From contig CAZOJQ010000008.1 of assembly GCA_964580185.1 (NCBI GenBank), forward strand, positions 8,270 through 72,269: DNA of 64,000 nt, in the 5' to 3' direction. The notes under the pieces were generated by a model that was not told the DNA's origin, ran no database searches, and worked only from the letters and a program-made list of their open reading frames with translations. Within the stretch, counting starts at the first letter, position 1. Each line of letters starts with the position of its first letter. The position numbers and the translations under genes were made by a program. Source of the DNA: CAYWWY01 sp964580185. Its GTDB lineage: Bacteria; Thermotogota; Thermotogae; MWEM01. Shown in pieces: positions 1-8,074 of the stretch.

Positions 1-89
1 AGTATGGTTTTTTGATTCTCCAGTATCCCCTTTCGGAAATGTGAAATTTCTTCTGAAACCAATCGTAACTTTCTTGCGTAGCGATTCAA
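1..89 (-). CDS. possible 5' fragment of a gene running off the window edge
   Basis: On the minus strand a frame stays open from a TTG at 89 to the window edge. It reads as a charged, helix-like stretch (beginning M-N-R-Y-A-R-K-L-R) with codon use like the neighbours. No ATG or GTG lies in this frame, the upstream GGGAATGG is only a weak Shine-Dalgarno match, and a competing frame on the same strand begins with ATG near 98. Only about 29 residues are visible, so no function can be given. The real gene boundary lies outside the window. Confidence 0.25.
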   Translation of the reverse strand, partial: MNRYARKLRLVSEEISHFRKGILENQKTI

Positions 90-144
90 CCATTCCCATT
101 CTGAGAGTACCGTAGCAGTCCCCCGGAAGATTCGGAATAAAATG

Positions 145-153
145 TGCTATACT
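145..153 (+). promoter_or_regulatory. extended -10 promoter element for the FAD oxidoreductase
   Basis: TG-c-TATACT (TG at 145-146, hexamer 148-153) lies about 50 bases before the start at 206. No good -35 is visible at 16-18 bases upstream, which is common for extended -10 promoters. Transcription would start near 160. Confidence 0.4.
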
Positions 154-205
154 ATCAGAGAATTTTGGGGGTTCGATTGCTTACAACCCAGAAAGGGGCA
201 TAGAT

Positions 206-1723
206 ATGGCGCAAAAAAAGGTCTTGATTATCGGAGCGGGGATTGCTGGGTTATCGGCCGGTTCTTATCTGCAACGAAATGGATATGATACGGAGATATT
301 TGAAGCGCATTCCATTCCGGGGGGGCTTTGCACCGCCTGGAAACGGGGCGATTATACAATCGATTACTGCATTCATTGGTTGATGGGCACCAAACCCAAT
401 ACGGGGTTTGATGTCGTTTGGGACGAATTGGGCGCATTCGAGAACGAGGACGGAAGCCGCTCGGAAATCGTCAACCCAGAGACCTTTTCCCAAATGGAGT
501 TTGTGGATGGTTCGGTGGTGCGGTTGTTTTCGAACGCGGATCGCTTGAAAGAAGAGCTTTTAAGAGTTGCGCCCGAAGACCGAAAGATGATCGAACAGCT
601 CGCAAAAGATTTGAAAAGCATGAGCCGGTACCAAATCACTACCGATCCAGAGAATCACAGCCCCATTCACTCCGCAAGGGTCCTCTTAGGGAATCTATCG
701 ATTATGCGCCGGTTTTTGAGACACGCGAGAACGCCCATGAAAGTGTATGCCGATCAATTCCGTAATCCGATCATGAAGAAGGTGTTGGTTGGCGTAATTC
801 CACCCGACTGGTCTGTTATGTCATTGACCATGGGGCTTGGTATGCAGCATCGTCAAGCAGCCGGGTACCCTGTGGGAGGCTCTCTTACCTTTGCTCGGAA
901 TATTGAACGGAAATATCGGTCTTTGGGAGGGAACGTCCATTACCGCCATCCTGTGGAGAAAATTCTAGTAAAAAAAGGGAAAGCCGTTGGCATTCGTCTT
1001 TCTTCCGGGGATGAAGTGATGGGGGACGAAATTGTATCAGCAGCAGATGGACATTCAACTTTGTTCGAGATGCTCGAAGGGCATCATCTGACCGACAGCA
1101 TAAGGAAGGCGTATGAAACTTTTCCATTGTTCCCTTCTTCCGTTTTCTTTGGGTTTGGAATCGCTCGGGATCTGTCTAGCGAACCACACAATCTGATTCT
1201 TGAACTGGATAAACCTTTTCCCTTGCCAGATGGTTCTACCCAAGACTTGCTGGCAATCACGTTTCGGCATTACGACCCCACACTGGCCCCAAAAGGGAAA
1301 ACTTCCGCACAAGTGATTTTTAATACATGGCGTGACCAATACTGGCGGGACTTGGCCCGCTCCGACCGGAAAGGGTATGAGCAAGTGAAAGTGCAGTTGA
1401 AAAACCAGGTTGTGGAGTTGATGGAGAAACGATTTCCGGGGATTGGTTCGGATATCGAGGTGTCAGACGTATCAACCCCACACACCGTACAACGGTATAC
1501 CCGGAATTGGCATGGGAGCTACGAAGGGTTCGGACCCACGCCACAGAGCGTGATAGCCCGGTTGCCCAATACATTGCCTTCTTTGCAGAGCTTTTCGATG
1601 ATTGGGCAATGGACAACCCCTGGCGGAGGGTTGCCTCCTGCCGGTCTGGACGGCCGGAATCTTGCGCGACGGTTCTGCCGACAGGATCGAGTCCCTTTTT
1701 CGGGAACGGGTGTCCATCGCTGA
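206..1723 (+). CDS. FAD-dependent oxidoreductase, phytoene desaturase (CrtI)-like
   Basis: This 505-residue protein starts with a Rossmann dinucleotide-binding motif (IIGAGIAGLSAGSYL, residues 7-21), followed by the E-A-H-S-I-P-G-G-L segment typical of the CrtI/phytoene desaturase and related FAD oxidoreductases. A C-terminal FAD-contact segment (around M-I-G-Q-W-T-T-P-G-G-G) is also present. Length fits the family. The start is supported by GAAAGGGG at 191-198, eight bases before the ATG. No carotenoid gene (crtB, crtE) is nearby, so the substrate is unknown; many fermentative bacteria carry such CrtI-like proteins of undefined role. The gene stands alone, with its own likely promoter, and converges on the RACo-like gene with about 34 bases between the two stops and no obvious terminator there. 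Confidence 0.8.
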   Translation: MAQKKVLIIGAGIAGLSAGSYLQRNGYDTEIFEAHSIPGGLCTAWKRGDYTIDYCIHWLMGTKPNTGFDVVWDELGAFENEDGSRSEIVNPETFSQMEFVDGSVVRLFSNADRLKEELLRVAPEDRKMIEQLAKDLKSMSRYQITTDPENHSPIHSARVLLGNLSIMRRFLRHARTPMKVYADQFRNPIMKKVLVGVIPPDWSVMSLTMGLGMQHRQAAGYPVGGSLTFARNIERKYRSLGGNVHYRHPVEKILVKKGKAVGIRLSSGDEVMGDEIVSAADGHSTLFEMLEGHHLTDSIRKAYETFPLFPSSVFFGFGIARDLSSEPHNLILELDKPFPLPDGSTQDLLAITFRHYDPTLAPKGKTSAQVIFNTWRDQYWRDLARSDRKGYEQVKVQLKNQVVELMEKRFPGIGSDIEVSDVSTPHTVQRYTRNWHGSYEGFGPTPQSVIARLPNTLPSLQSFSMIGQWTTPGGGLPPAGLDGRNLARRFCRQDRVPFSGTGVHR

Positions 1724-1757
1724 GCATAAGCGGGCTGTTGAATCGGGGCTTGATAGA

Positions 1758-3449
1758 TCACGATCCAAGATCCTGTTCCAAACGCATGGATTGGGCAAAC
1801 CGTTCCATGAATCGGGGATCGTTGTGGAGTGGGATATGCGTGAACTGTTTCTGGAAGGCATAAACAGAATCGAGCAGGTGGGGGTTCAAAAGGGCTTTTG
1901 CTAACCCTTCGCACGCAGCGTTTTCCTCTGCTTTCACCTTATGGGAAGGGATCGATGGGATTAGGCCGATTTTCTGTATGGCTTGAACATCTAGGTGAGT
2001 GCCAAAATGACCCGCAAGGTAGATTTGATCCAAATCGGTGGATGGGATTCCTATTCGTTCCAGCAAAGTATCAACCCCGGCACGAATGGCTCCTTTGGCA
2101 AGCTGCACTTGTCGGATGTCTTTTTGGGTAAGCAGGATGGGTCGATCACTGGGTATTTCGTTCAGCACAATGGACCGATCGCCATCGCTGTAGGCCAATC
2201 GATTATGGATTCTCCCGTTTGGGAGGATCAAGCCGCTGTCGATGAGAAGGGCGATCCACTGAATCAGGGCCGATCCGCAGATGCCTTTCGGATGGCCATT
2301 ACCGATTACTGTGTATCGGACCTTCCCATTCGAATCCTTCCACAACCGATCAACAGCTCCCGGAAGCGCGAGCATCCCATGCGTTATGTTCATCCCTTCA
2401 AACGCTGGTCCTGCTGCTGTGGAACAGCAAAACACTTGATGATCCTTGACCAACACAATTTCCCCGTTTGTTCCGATATCGATGAGCATTCGAGCTCCTG
2501 ATCGCGAGAGGCCCGGGAGGTGCAGTCCGCAATGGATGCATGCGGCGAGAATGTCCGATCCCACAAACCCAGCGATATTGGGTAGAAAGTGGACCGTAGT
2601 CTGCGGGTCTACCTGATTCAACCCAACTTCCGCGGCTTTTTTTTCGGGCGTTGAAATCACACGCGGTTCAAAGGGCATCTGCCCCAAGGAGCGGGTAGAA
2701 ATCCCCCAAAAGAGATGATGCATGCCTGTGTTCCCTACCAGACCAAGTGTATGTACTTGGTTGGGTAAGATTCTTTCACGGAGGAGCAGCGTTTGGACCA
2801 TCTGATCGATAGCGGACTGGATCTGCTTCTGAAGAGTATCCATTCCTTCTGGCTGATTCGCGTAAGAAATCCGGGTGATCAAGTCTGCGCCATACAAGGT
2901 TTGCGGATTCTTTCGGCGCATCGATTGGGCCACACCGCTGTCTGGTCGCAAAAGATACGCAGTCAGAGTTGTGGTGCCAATATCGACTGCGATGGAATAT
3001 GAGGCTTTCTTTGGGTCTGTGTTTGAACGATTTGGCGAAAAGGGAGCGGTAGGAGATAAGGGTTCCTCGGATTCAATAGAAAGGTGAGGGGCCAAAACGA
3101 CAATCGCTTCTCCTTCGATTCGGGCCAAGCAAGCCAACCGATGATCATTAGAAAGGCCGCGGGAACGAAGCACTTCCGATTCTCGCTCGGATTGCTTAGA
3201 CAAGTCTCCAGAGGCTCGAACCACACAACCGCCACACGTGCCCTTTCCTCCGCAAGGAAAAGAATACGAAACCCCATGATCTCTCAGAATCTGCATCAAT
3301 GTTTGTCCGATAGGAACGGAAATCTTGATCGACTGTCCGGTTGTTTCTATCTGAATCCGGCATTTGATAGGCCATTCACCTGCTTTCTCGCATTGAACTA
3401 CCCATGATGGAAAGGGTTTTCTCTGGGATAATTGTACCATGCTTTTCAT
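1758..3449 (-). CDS. [2Fe-2S] ferredoxin-ASKHA protein, RACo/RamA-like corrinoid activator
   Basis: The 563-residue protein has an N-terminal plant-type [2Fe-2S] domain with ligands C66, C72, C75 and C107 (C-x5-C-x2-C-x31-C). From about residue 150 it has the DUF4445/ASKHA ATPase-like fold, seen in A-V-D-I-G-T-T-T, L-I-D-I-G-T-N-G-E and the G-P-A-F-E-G segment. This is the architecture of reductive activators of corrinoid proteins, which use ATP to return Co(II) corrinoid to Co(I) in methyltransferase systems. No corrinoid protein or methyltransferase is nearby, so its partner is elsewhere or its role differs. The start is uncertain: neither the ATG at 3449 nor the one at 3440 has a clear Shine-Dalgarno sequence, and the second ATG forms part of a TGGTACAAT string that itself resembles a -10 box. 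Confidence 0.82.
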   Translation of the reverse strand: MKSMVQLSQRKPFPSWVVQCEKAGEWPIKCRIQIETTGQSIKISVPIGQTLMQILRDHGVSYSFPCGGKGTCGGCVVRASGDLSKQSERESEVLRSRGLSNDHRLACLARIEGEAIVVLAPHLSIESEEPLSPTAPFSPNRSNTDPKKASYSIAVDIGTTTLTAYLLRPDSGVAQSMRRKNPQTLYGADLITRISYANQPEGMDTLQKQIQSAIDQMVQTLLLRERILPNQVHTLGLVGNTGMHHLFWGISTRSLGQMPFEPRVISTPEKKAAEVGLNQVDPQTTVHFLPNIAGFVGSDILAACIHCGLHLPGLSRSGARMLIDIGTNGEIVLVKDHQVFCCSTAAGPAFEGMNITHGMLALPGAVDRLWKDSNGKVRYTVIGNGHPKGICGSALIQWIALLIDSGLILPNGRIHNRLAYSDGDRSIVLNEIPSDRPILLTQKDIRQVQLAKGAIRAGVDTLLERIGIPSTDLDQIYLAGHFGTHLDVQAIQKIGLIPSIPSHKVKAEENAACEGLAKALLNPHLLDSVYAFQKQFTHIPLHNDPRFMERFAQSMRLEQDLGS

Positions 3450-3513
3450 TGGGAAACCAGGGTTTGAGCATAAACGGTTTTACCGCTCAAGTATGCGAAA
3501 AAAGGGAGAAAAT

Positions 3514-3542
3514 TTGGTGATAGGTCTGATTTGTGATATACT
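3514..3542 (+). promoter_or_regulatory. promoter for the NatAB-like ABC transporter
   Basis: TTGGTG (3514-3519) and the extended -10 TG-a-TATACT (hexamer 3537-3542) are separated by 17 bases. Transcription would start near 3549, leaving a leader of about 68 bases before the TTG start at 3617. Confidence 0.5.
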
Positions 3543-3616
3543 TCGCAAGGGATTATTGACCCGATTATCGATTAGATCAAACCAGAACGTTATATGCTCG
3601 AAAGGGGGTATGGATT

Positions 3617-4369
3617 TTGGAAAACGCGATGATTCAATTTCAACAGGTGAACAAGGTGTTTGCTGCACGGAAGAAAAGTGTTCAGGCACTGAAGGATGTC
3701 TCATTCGAAGTCAGAAAAGGCGAGATCTTCGGATTGCTTGGACCCAATGGCGCTGGAAAGACAACGGCATTGCGGATATTGTCTACTCTATTGGTGCCTA
3801 CCCGCGGGAAAGTAGGTGTTTGTGGGTATGATACCCAGAAAGATTCTCAACAGGTCCGAAAGAGGGTTGGATTCCTTTCGTCCGATATGAGCCTGACAGG
3901 CAATATGACTTCGCGAGAAACCCTACGGTTTTTTGGGGAACTCAATCATTTGGAAAAAGGAACGATCGAGAATCAGATTACCAATCTATCCCAATACCTT
4001 GGGATGAAGGATTTTCTGGACCGAAGAATGGGGACCTATTCACAAGGGATGAAACAGAAAACGTTGATCGCCATCGCTTTGATCCATTCTCCGGATATCA
4101 TTGTCTTTGACGAACCGACCAATGGGTTGGATATCTTGACTGCAAGAACGGTATTGGATTATCTCAAAGATCTCCAATCCCAAGGGAAAACGATTATCCT
4201 ATCCACGCATGTGATGGAAGTCGCTCGCAAGATGTGCGATCGAATCGGGATTATCGACCATGGTATGCTCAAAATCATCGGAACGCTCCCCGAAATCTTG
4301 GAAAAAACCCAGACCGACGATTTGGAAGATGCGTTCTTTTCGATCGTAAAGGAAGGGGATGCTGCATGA
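3617..4369 (+). CDS. natA: ABC transporter ATP-binding protein (NatA-like)
   Basis: A 250-residue ABC ATPase. Walker A is G-P-N-G-A-G-K-T-T (about residues 42-50), the signature is Y-S-Q-G-M-K-Q-K, and Walker B I-I-V-F-D-E-P-T-N-G-L-D is followed by the H-loop S-T-H-V-M-E-V. Sequence style and partner fit the NatA family of ABC-2 exporters, of which Bacillus NatAB extrudes sodium; drug or other export is equally possible. The start is TTG at 3617, supported by AAAGGGGG at 3601-3608; the ATG at 3610 is out of frame and the in-frame ATG at 3629 is too far from the Shine-Dalgarno. The stop overlaps the permease start (ATGA), so the two are translationally coupled. Confidence 0.88.
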   Translation: MENAMIQFQQVNKVFAARKKSVQALKDVSFEVRKGEIFGLLGPNGAGKTTALRILSTLLVPTRGKVGVCGYDTQKDSQQVRKRVGFLSSDMSLTGNMTSRETLRFFGELNHLEKGTIENQITNLSQYLGMKDFLDRRMGTYSQGMKQKTLIAIALIHSPDIIVFDEPTNGLDILTARTVLDYLKDLQSQGKTIILSTHVMEVARKMCDRIGIIDHGMLKIIGTLPEILEKTQTDDLEDAFFSIVKEGDAA

Positions 4370-5571
4370 AAGATACATTGCTGATCTTCCGCAAGGAATT
4401 CTATCAAACTTTTAAGGATAAACGGACCGTATTTTCTTCTTTTGTTCTGCCAGTCATCCTCTTTTTGGTGATCTTCCAAGTAATCGGCAGTATGCAGACT
4501 CAAACCGAACAACGGCTTCAAGAGACCACCTTTGTCATCTTTACCAATCAGGAAACTCTTGCGCGAGAAGTGCTGCACCAGGCTGGCATTCTCTTTCAGA
4601 TTGTGACGGACACGCCGGATGATTTGGATCAATCGATTCGAGACCGCGAGATCCATTTAGCCATGATTTTCAGCGATCCGGCAAAAACGATAGATGAGTA
4701 CATCCGAATGGATAATCTTCAAATCGAGTTTATCTCATTCTCGGAGCAGATGGAATCAAGCAGGGCGTTGAACCACGCGTTTTATGGGATTTCGCAGCTC
4801 AGAAATCAAGAAATTCGGTCCATTATGCAATCGCTGGGTGTGAACCCAGAAGTACTAAATCGCCCATATACCCATACAACAAACATTGCAACGGAACGGG
4901 AACAAGCTGGGAACTTCTTGGGGATGATGTTGCCCTATATGCTTGTGATTTATCTCTTCGCGGGATCCTTTTCTTTGGGTTTTGATACAACTGCTGGAGA
5001 AAAAGAACGCCAGACCCTTACCATTCTTTTGGTGAATCAAGTCTCCCGCACCGCTATCGCTTGGGGGAAGATCCTCTATATGATGCTGGCCAACCTATTG
5101 ATGGCTTTGATTTCGTCGATAGCCTTTTCCATTGGGTTTTCCCGAATGATGAGTGGTGGTTCCGATATGGGGGGAAACTTTATGGCTGCATTCTCCGCGG
5201 ATCTGGTCGCCATGCTGATTATTACCGTGTTATCCATGTCCGTTATCGTTGCGACAATTATTGCGGCTATCGGGATTTTTGCAAAAACAGTCAAAGAAGC
5301 GACCGCTTATACCATGCCGTTGTATATCGTTGCCGTTATTTTTGGGATCATGAGCATGCAACCTGGCGGTTTGGAGAGTATTCCCTTTATCGGGTTTATC
5401 CCTCTGATGAATGGAATCGACACCCTCAAAGCCTTGTTTACGAGCAATGTCATTCCCTATCAGCAGATTCTTCAAACGGTCTTGATCAATGTGGGTGTCG
5501 CCGTCTTTTTAGCATGGGTCACATCCCGCATGTTCAGCAATGAAAAATTTGTCTTCCGGACCGAAAACTAA
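4366..5571 (+). CDS. natB: ABC-2 type permease (NatB-like)
   Basis: The 401-residue membrane protein has one N-terminal transmembrane segment (about residues 20-40), a large extracytoplasmic domain of about 170 residues and then five or six C-terminal membrane segments. This is the ABC-2 permease layout shared by NatB and related exporters. The motif G-E-K-E-R-Q-T-L after the second membrane segment is typical of the family. An open frame extends upstream to 4234, but the ATG at 4366 has GGAAGGGG seven bases before it and overlaps the natA stop, so I chose it. It forms a two-gene exporter with natA. With nhaC and the NQR-like genes elsewhere in the window it would fit a sodium-extruding role, but the substrate is not shown by sequence. 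Confidence 0.85.
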   Translation: MKDTLLIFRKEFYQTFKDKRTVFSSFVLPVILFLVIFQVIGSMQTQTEQRLQETTFVIFTNQETLAREVLHQAGILFQIVTDTPDDLDQSIRDREIHLAMIFSDPAKTIDEYIRMDNLQIEFISFSEQMESSRALNHAFYGISQLRNQEIRSIMQSLGVNPEVLNRPYTHTTNIATEREQAGNFLGMMLPYMLVIYLFAGSFSLGFDTTAGEKERQTLTILLVNQVSRTAIAWGKILYMMLANLLMALISSIAFSIGFSRMMSGGSDMGGNFMAAFSADLVAMLIITVLSMSVIVATIIAAIGIFAKTVKEATAYTMPLYIVAVIFGIMSMQPGGLESIPFIGFIPLMNGIDTLKALFTSNVIPYQQILQTVLINVGVAVFLAWVTSRMFSNEKFVFRTEN

Positions 5572-5607
5572 GGTTCCTTGGCTCGGCGTTTCAGCCATTG
5601 TTGAGAT

Positions 5608-6147
5608 ATGAATTCTGCATCCAATCGATCGAAAACGATCTTAGTATGCGCGACGACGCTCAACGGATGGATTGGTCGTGACGGTCAGAATCAGCCCGAT
5701 TGGACATCACGTGAGGATATGGATCATTTCTCATCCTTTACGCGACGGATTGGCGCGGTTGTTATGGGACACCGGACCTTCCGGACCCTACCGCGCCCAC
5801 TTCCGAACCGCCTGAATGTCGTGATGACAAGAAACCCAGAGTTGGAGGCGCATTCCAGCGACGAAGTATGGTATTGTTCTTCCAGTCCGATTCGGTTGCT
5901 GGAAACGCTTAAGAAACGGGGATTCCCTGAAGTATGTGTGATTGGAGGAGAAGCGATCAATACGCTTTTCTGGAACGAGCGGCTGATCGATGAAATGGTC
6001 GTTACGATCGAACCGGTATTGTTTTCCGGTCAGGTAGCCTTGGTAGGATCCAAAGCCATTGAACGGAGATTGAGTCTGTTAACTCATCGTGCTTTGCCCT
6101 CTGGGGCATTGATTCTTCATTATCGGGTTTTGGACTGGAGCTCCTGA
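5608..6147 (+). CDS. DHFR-like / RibD C-terminal domain reductase
   Basis: A 179-residue protein with the dihydrofolate reductase fold as in the RibD C-terminal family. It has the N-terminal strand I-L-V-C-A-T-T-L-N-G-W-I-G, the V-V-M-G-H-R-T-F substrate/cofactor segment (about residues 50-57) and the V-C-V-I-G-G-E NADPH-binding motif (about residues 109-115). It could be a true dihydrofolate reductase or a riboflavin-type reductase; the sequence does not decide. It follows natB after 36 bases and may share its transcript. The Shine-Dalgarno is weak. Its last 28 bases overlap the 3' end of htpX on the other strand. Confidence 0.72.
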   Translation: MNSASNRSKTILVCATTLNGWIGRDGQNQPDWTSREDMDHFSSFTRRIGAVVMGHRTFRTLPRPLPNRLNVVMTRNPELEAHSSDEVWYCSSSPIRLLETLKKRGFPEVCVIGGEAINTLFWNERLIDEMVVTIEPVLFSGQVALVGSKAIERRLSLLTHRALPSGALILHYRVLDWSS

Positions 6148-7148
6148 ATTATTACCGCTCGGTCTGTCGCTTCCAAAACCGCAATCCGATCAATCAACGG
6201 GGGATGCGTACTGAGAAGGTTAGCAAAGAACCCCCGTTTTTCCGCCAGCTTCAGCATCTTCGGTTCTGATATAAACAAGTGGGCGGTGGCGCCGTTTGCT
6301 TGTTTGGTCGCGATGGGTTTTTGGTAGATTTTCCGAAAGGCGGAAGTCAATCCATTCGGATTTCGCGTAAACTCAACAGCAGTCGCGTCTGCCAAGAACT
6401 CGCGTTTTCGGGAAATGGCAAAGGTCATCAATCGGCTGATCTGACCAACAATAAACATAATCAGAGCCGTCGCAAAAATCGCCGCAATGATCGCCAATAT
6501 GGCCCCTTGGGAGTCTCCTTTATCGCTTTTTCCCCCTCGGCGAGAGCGAGAAGCTCCACCAGTCATTGCGATGAACCCTGTTGTTCGGAGCATGATCAAT
6601 CCTGCGCGGAAAGCGACAAGCGAGAGCAGAAGAACCCCGCCAACGAGCGCGCTGACAATCGTCATCAAAAGAACGTCCCGGTTTTTGATGTGAGCGATTT
6701 CATGGGCGACCACGCCTTCAGTTTCTTCCCGATTGAGGTTGGTTAGCAACCCCGTTGTTACGCAAACATACGACTCTTTCGTCTTGGTCCCTGTGGCGAA
6801 GGCGTTGATGGAAGGATCATCCATGACAAAGATTTTTGGTCGTGTCATTCCCGAAGAGATGCTCAATTCGTCGGCGATATTGAGCAATTGCTTCTCTTCC
6901 AGATTCGTTGTTTCTGGTTGCACTTCTTTAGCGCCCACGGATTTCAACACGATTTTGCTCCCGGACCCAAATGCGATCAAGGCTTGGATTGCTACAAAGA
7001 TAACCAAAACCGCGGTGATAATGCCGCTTGTCATAAAGGTCAAATCCAAAAACACCCCTGCCCCAATAGCGATCCCAAAGATTATGCCAACCAATATGAT
7101 TGTCTTCCGCACATTCTTTTTTTGTTGTTGGTAGAAATCCACCGCCAC
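6120..7148 (-). CDS. htpX: HtpX-like M48 zinc metalloprotease
   Basis: The 342-residue membrane protease has two N-terminal transmembrane segments (about residues 15-55). The zinc motif H-E-I-A-H in V-A-H-E-I-A-H-I-K-N-R-D is followed by two more membrane segments and the downstream glutamate region R-E-F-L-A-D-A. HtpX acts in membrane-protein quality control. A basic Gly/Ser/Arg-rich linker of about 20 residues (G-G-A-S-R-S-R-R-G-G) lies between the last two membrane segments and makes the protein longer than E. coli HtpX. The start is GTG at 7148 with AGGGGGTGA about seven bases upstream. The gene is divergent from the SagB-like gene and overlaps the DHFR-like gene by 28 bases tail-to-tail. 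Confidence 0.88.
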   Translation of the reverse strand: MAVDFYQQQKKNVRKTIILVGIIFGIAIGAGVFLDLTFMTSGIITAVLVIFVAIQALIAFGSGSKIVLKSVGAKEVQPETTNLEEKQLLNIADELSISSGMTRPKIFVMDDPSINAFATGTKTKESYVCVTTGLLTNLNREETEGVVAHEIAHIKNRDVLLMTIVSALVGGVLLLSLVAFRAGLIMLRTTGFIAMTGGASRSRRGGKSDKGDSQGAILAIIAAIFATALIMFIVGQISRLMTFAISRKREFLADATAVEFTRNPNGLTSAFRKIYQKPIATKQANGATAHLFISEPKMLKLAEKRGFFANLLSTHPPLIDRIAVLEATDRAVIIQELQSKTR

Positions 7149-7194
7149 GGTAGTTCACCCCCTAATCGTTCGCTATAAACCCATCATATTCAAT

Positions 7195-7203
7195 ATTGTA
7201 CCA
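7195..7203 (-). promoter_or_regulatory. extended -10 promoter element for htpX
   Basis: On the minus strand TG-g-TACAAT (hexamer at 7195-7200, TG at 7202-7203) lies about 47 bases upstream of the htpX GTG. No convincing -35 is seen, but the upstream flank is a T-rich run that could act as an UP-like element. Confidence 0.4.
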
Positions 7204-7250
7204 TGAAAGCAAATAAAAAAAACCGCTTCTTCCGTTCTTTTGGTGGAATC

Positions 7251-7259
7251 TGGTATACT
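7251..7259 (+). promoter_or_regulatory. extended -10 promoter element for the SagB-like gene
   Basis: TG-g-TATACT (hexamer 7254-7259) lies 34 bases before the ATG at 7294, with AAAGGAGGAGA between them as ribosome-binding site. It sits back-to-back with the htpX promoter element, about 50 bases away. Confidence 0.45.
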
Positions 7260-7293
7260 ATCTGTGATAACGCCCAGATAAAGGAGGAGATTT

Positions 7294-8052
7294 ATGGAAG
7301 ACTATCGGAACCATAGAGCTAACTTAAAATCGGTAGGATGGGAACAGGTACGCATATTGGAGACCGATCAGAAAAAAGGAGTTCCGCATCCGGATCTTGA
7401 GAAAGGAGTGCCTGAAGGCGCCAAAACCATAAAGTTACCTGCGTTCCAGGAAGTGGCTCAAAGGGAGACCCGGTTTTATCCCTTGTTCCATGATCGGAAA
7501 AGCCATAGGAAATTCTTGGAGGAAGGGCTGTTTTTGGAAGAAGTCTCTTTCCTTTTGTGGGCGACACAAGGGCTAAAAAGCATCACAAAAGACGGGGCTA
7601 CCTCTTTTCGTACCGTGCCTTCTGGCGGTTCCCGGCATTCTTTTGAGACCTATGTTTTTGCCCAGAAGGTAGACGGGCTGAAGCCTGGATTGTATCGGTA
7701 TCTCCCTGTAACGCATGAATTGGTCTTTCTCTTTGATCGCGAAGACTTTTCTAATCAGCTTACCCAGGCGTGTTTGGGCCAGCAATTTGTTGGTCAGGCC
7801 CCTGTGAGCTTTATTTGGACAACCATTCCCTATCGAACGGAATGGAGGTATGCGCATGTAGCTCACAAGATCATCGGTATCGATGCGGGGCATTTGTGCC
7901 AAAACCTGTACTTGGCTGTTGAGGCGATTGGGGCTGGCACGTGTGGAATCGGTGCCTACAACCAGGAGTTGATCGACACGTTATTGGATGTTGACGGAGA
8001 AGATGAGTTTGTCATTTATCTCGCTCCGATCGGGAAAGTTCATTCTGGCTAA
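7294..8052 (+). CDS. SagB/ThcOx-type nitroreductase-fold oxidoreductase
   Basis: The 252-residue protein has the FMN-dependent nitroreductase fold of the SagB/ThcOx family. Visible features are the N-terminal F-H-D-R-K-S-H-R-K-F segment, R-T-V-P-S-G-G-S-R-H (about residues 108-117), the G-L-Y-R-Y strand and the C-terminal G-T-C-G-I-G-A-Y-N segment (FMN contacts). Some family members oxidise azolines in peptide natural products, but many are stand-alone enzymes of unknown role. No precursor peptide, cyclodehydratase or other modification gene is visible, so a stand-alone NAD(P)H/FMN oxidoreductase is the safer reading. The start has a strong AAAGGAGG. Confidence 0.78.
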   Translation: MEDYRNHRANLKSVGWEQVRILETDQKKGVPHPDLEKGVPEGAKTIKLPAFQEVAQRETRFYPLFHDRKSHRKFLEEGLFLEEVSFLLWATQGLKSITKDGATSFRTVPSGGSRHSFETYVFAQKVDGLKPGLYRYLPVTHELVFLFDREDFSNQLTQACLGQQFVGQAPVSFIWTTIPYRTEWRYAHVAHKIIGIDAGHLCQNLYLAVEAIGAGTCGIGAYNQELIDTLLDVDGEDEFVIYLAPIGKVHSG

Positions 8053-8074
8053 TATGAACACAGAGGTGTCGGGT

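Noticed and set aside
2..115. Plus-strand frame open from the window start to a TAG at 113-115
   Set aside because: Short, no start visible, hydrophobic mix without family resemblance; the minus-strand frame over the same bases has more gene-like codons, though also unproven.
3432..3440. TGGTACAAT on the minus strand resembling an extended -10
   Set aside because: It lies at the second ATG of the RACo-like gene and no start codon exists downstream in frame before the ferredoxin domain, so it is more likely coding sequence; kept only as a reason for start uncertainty.
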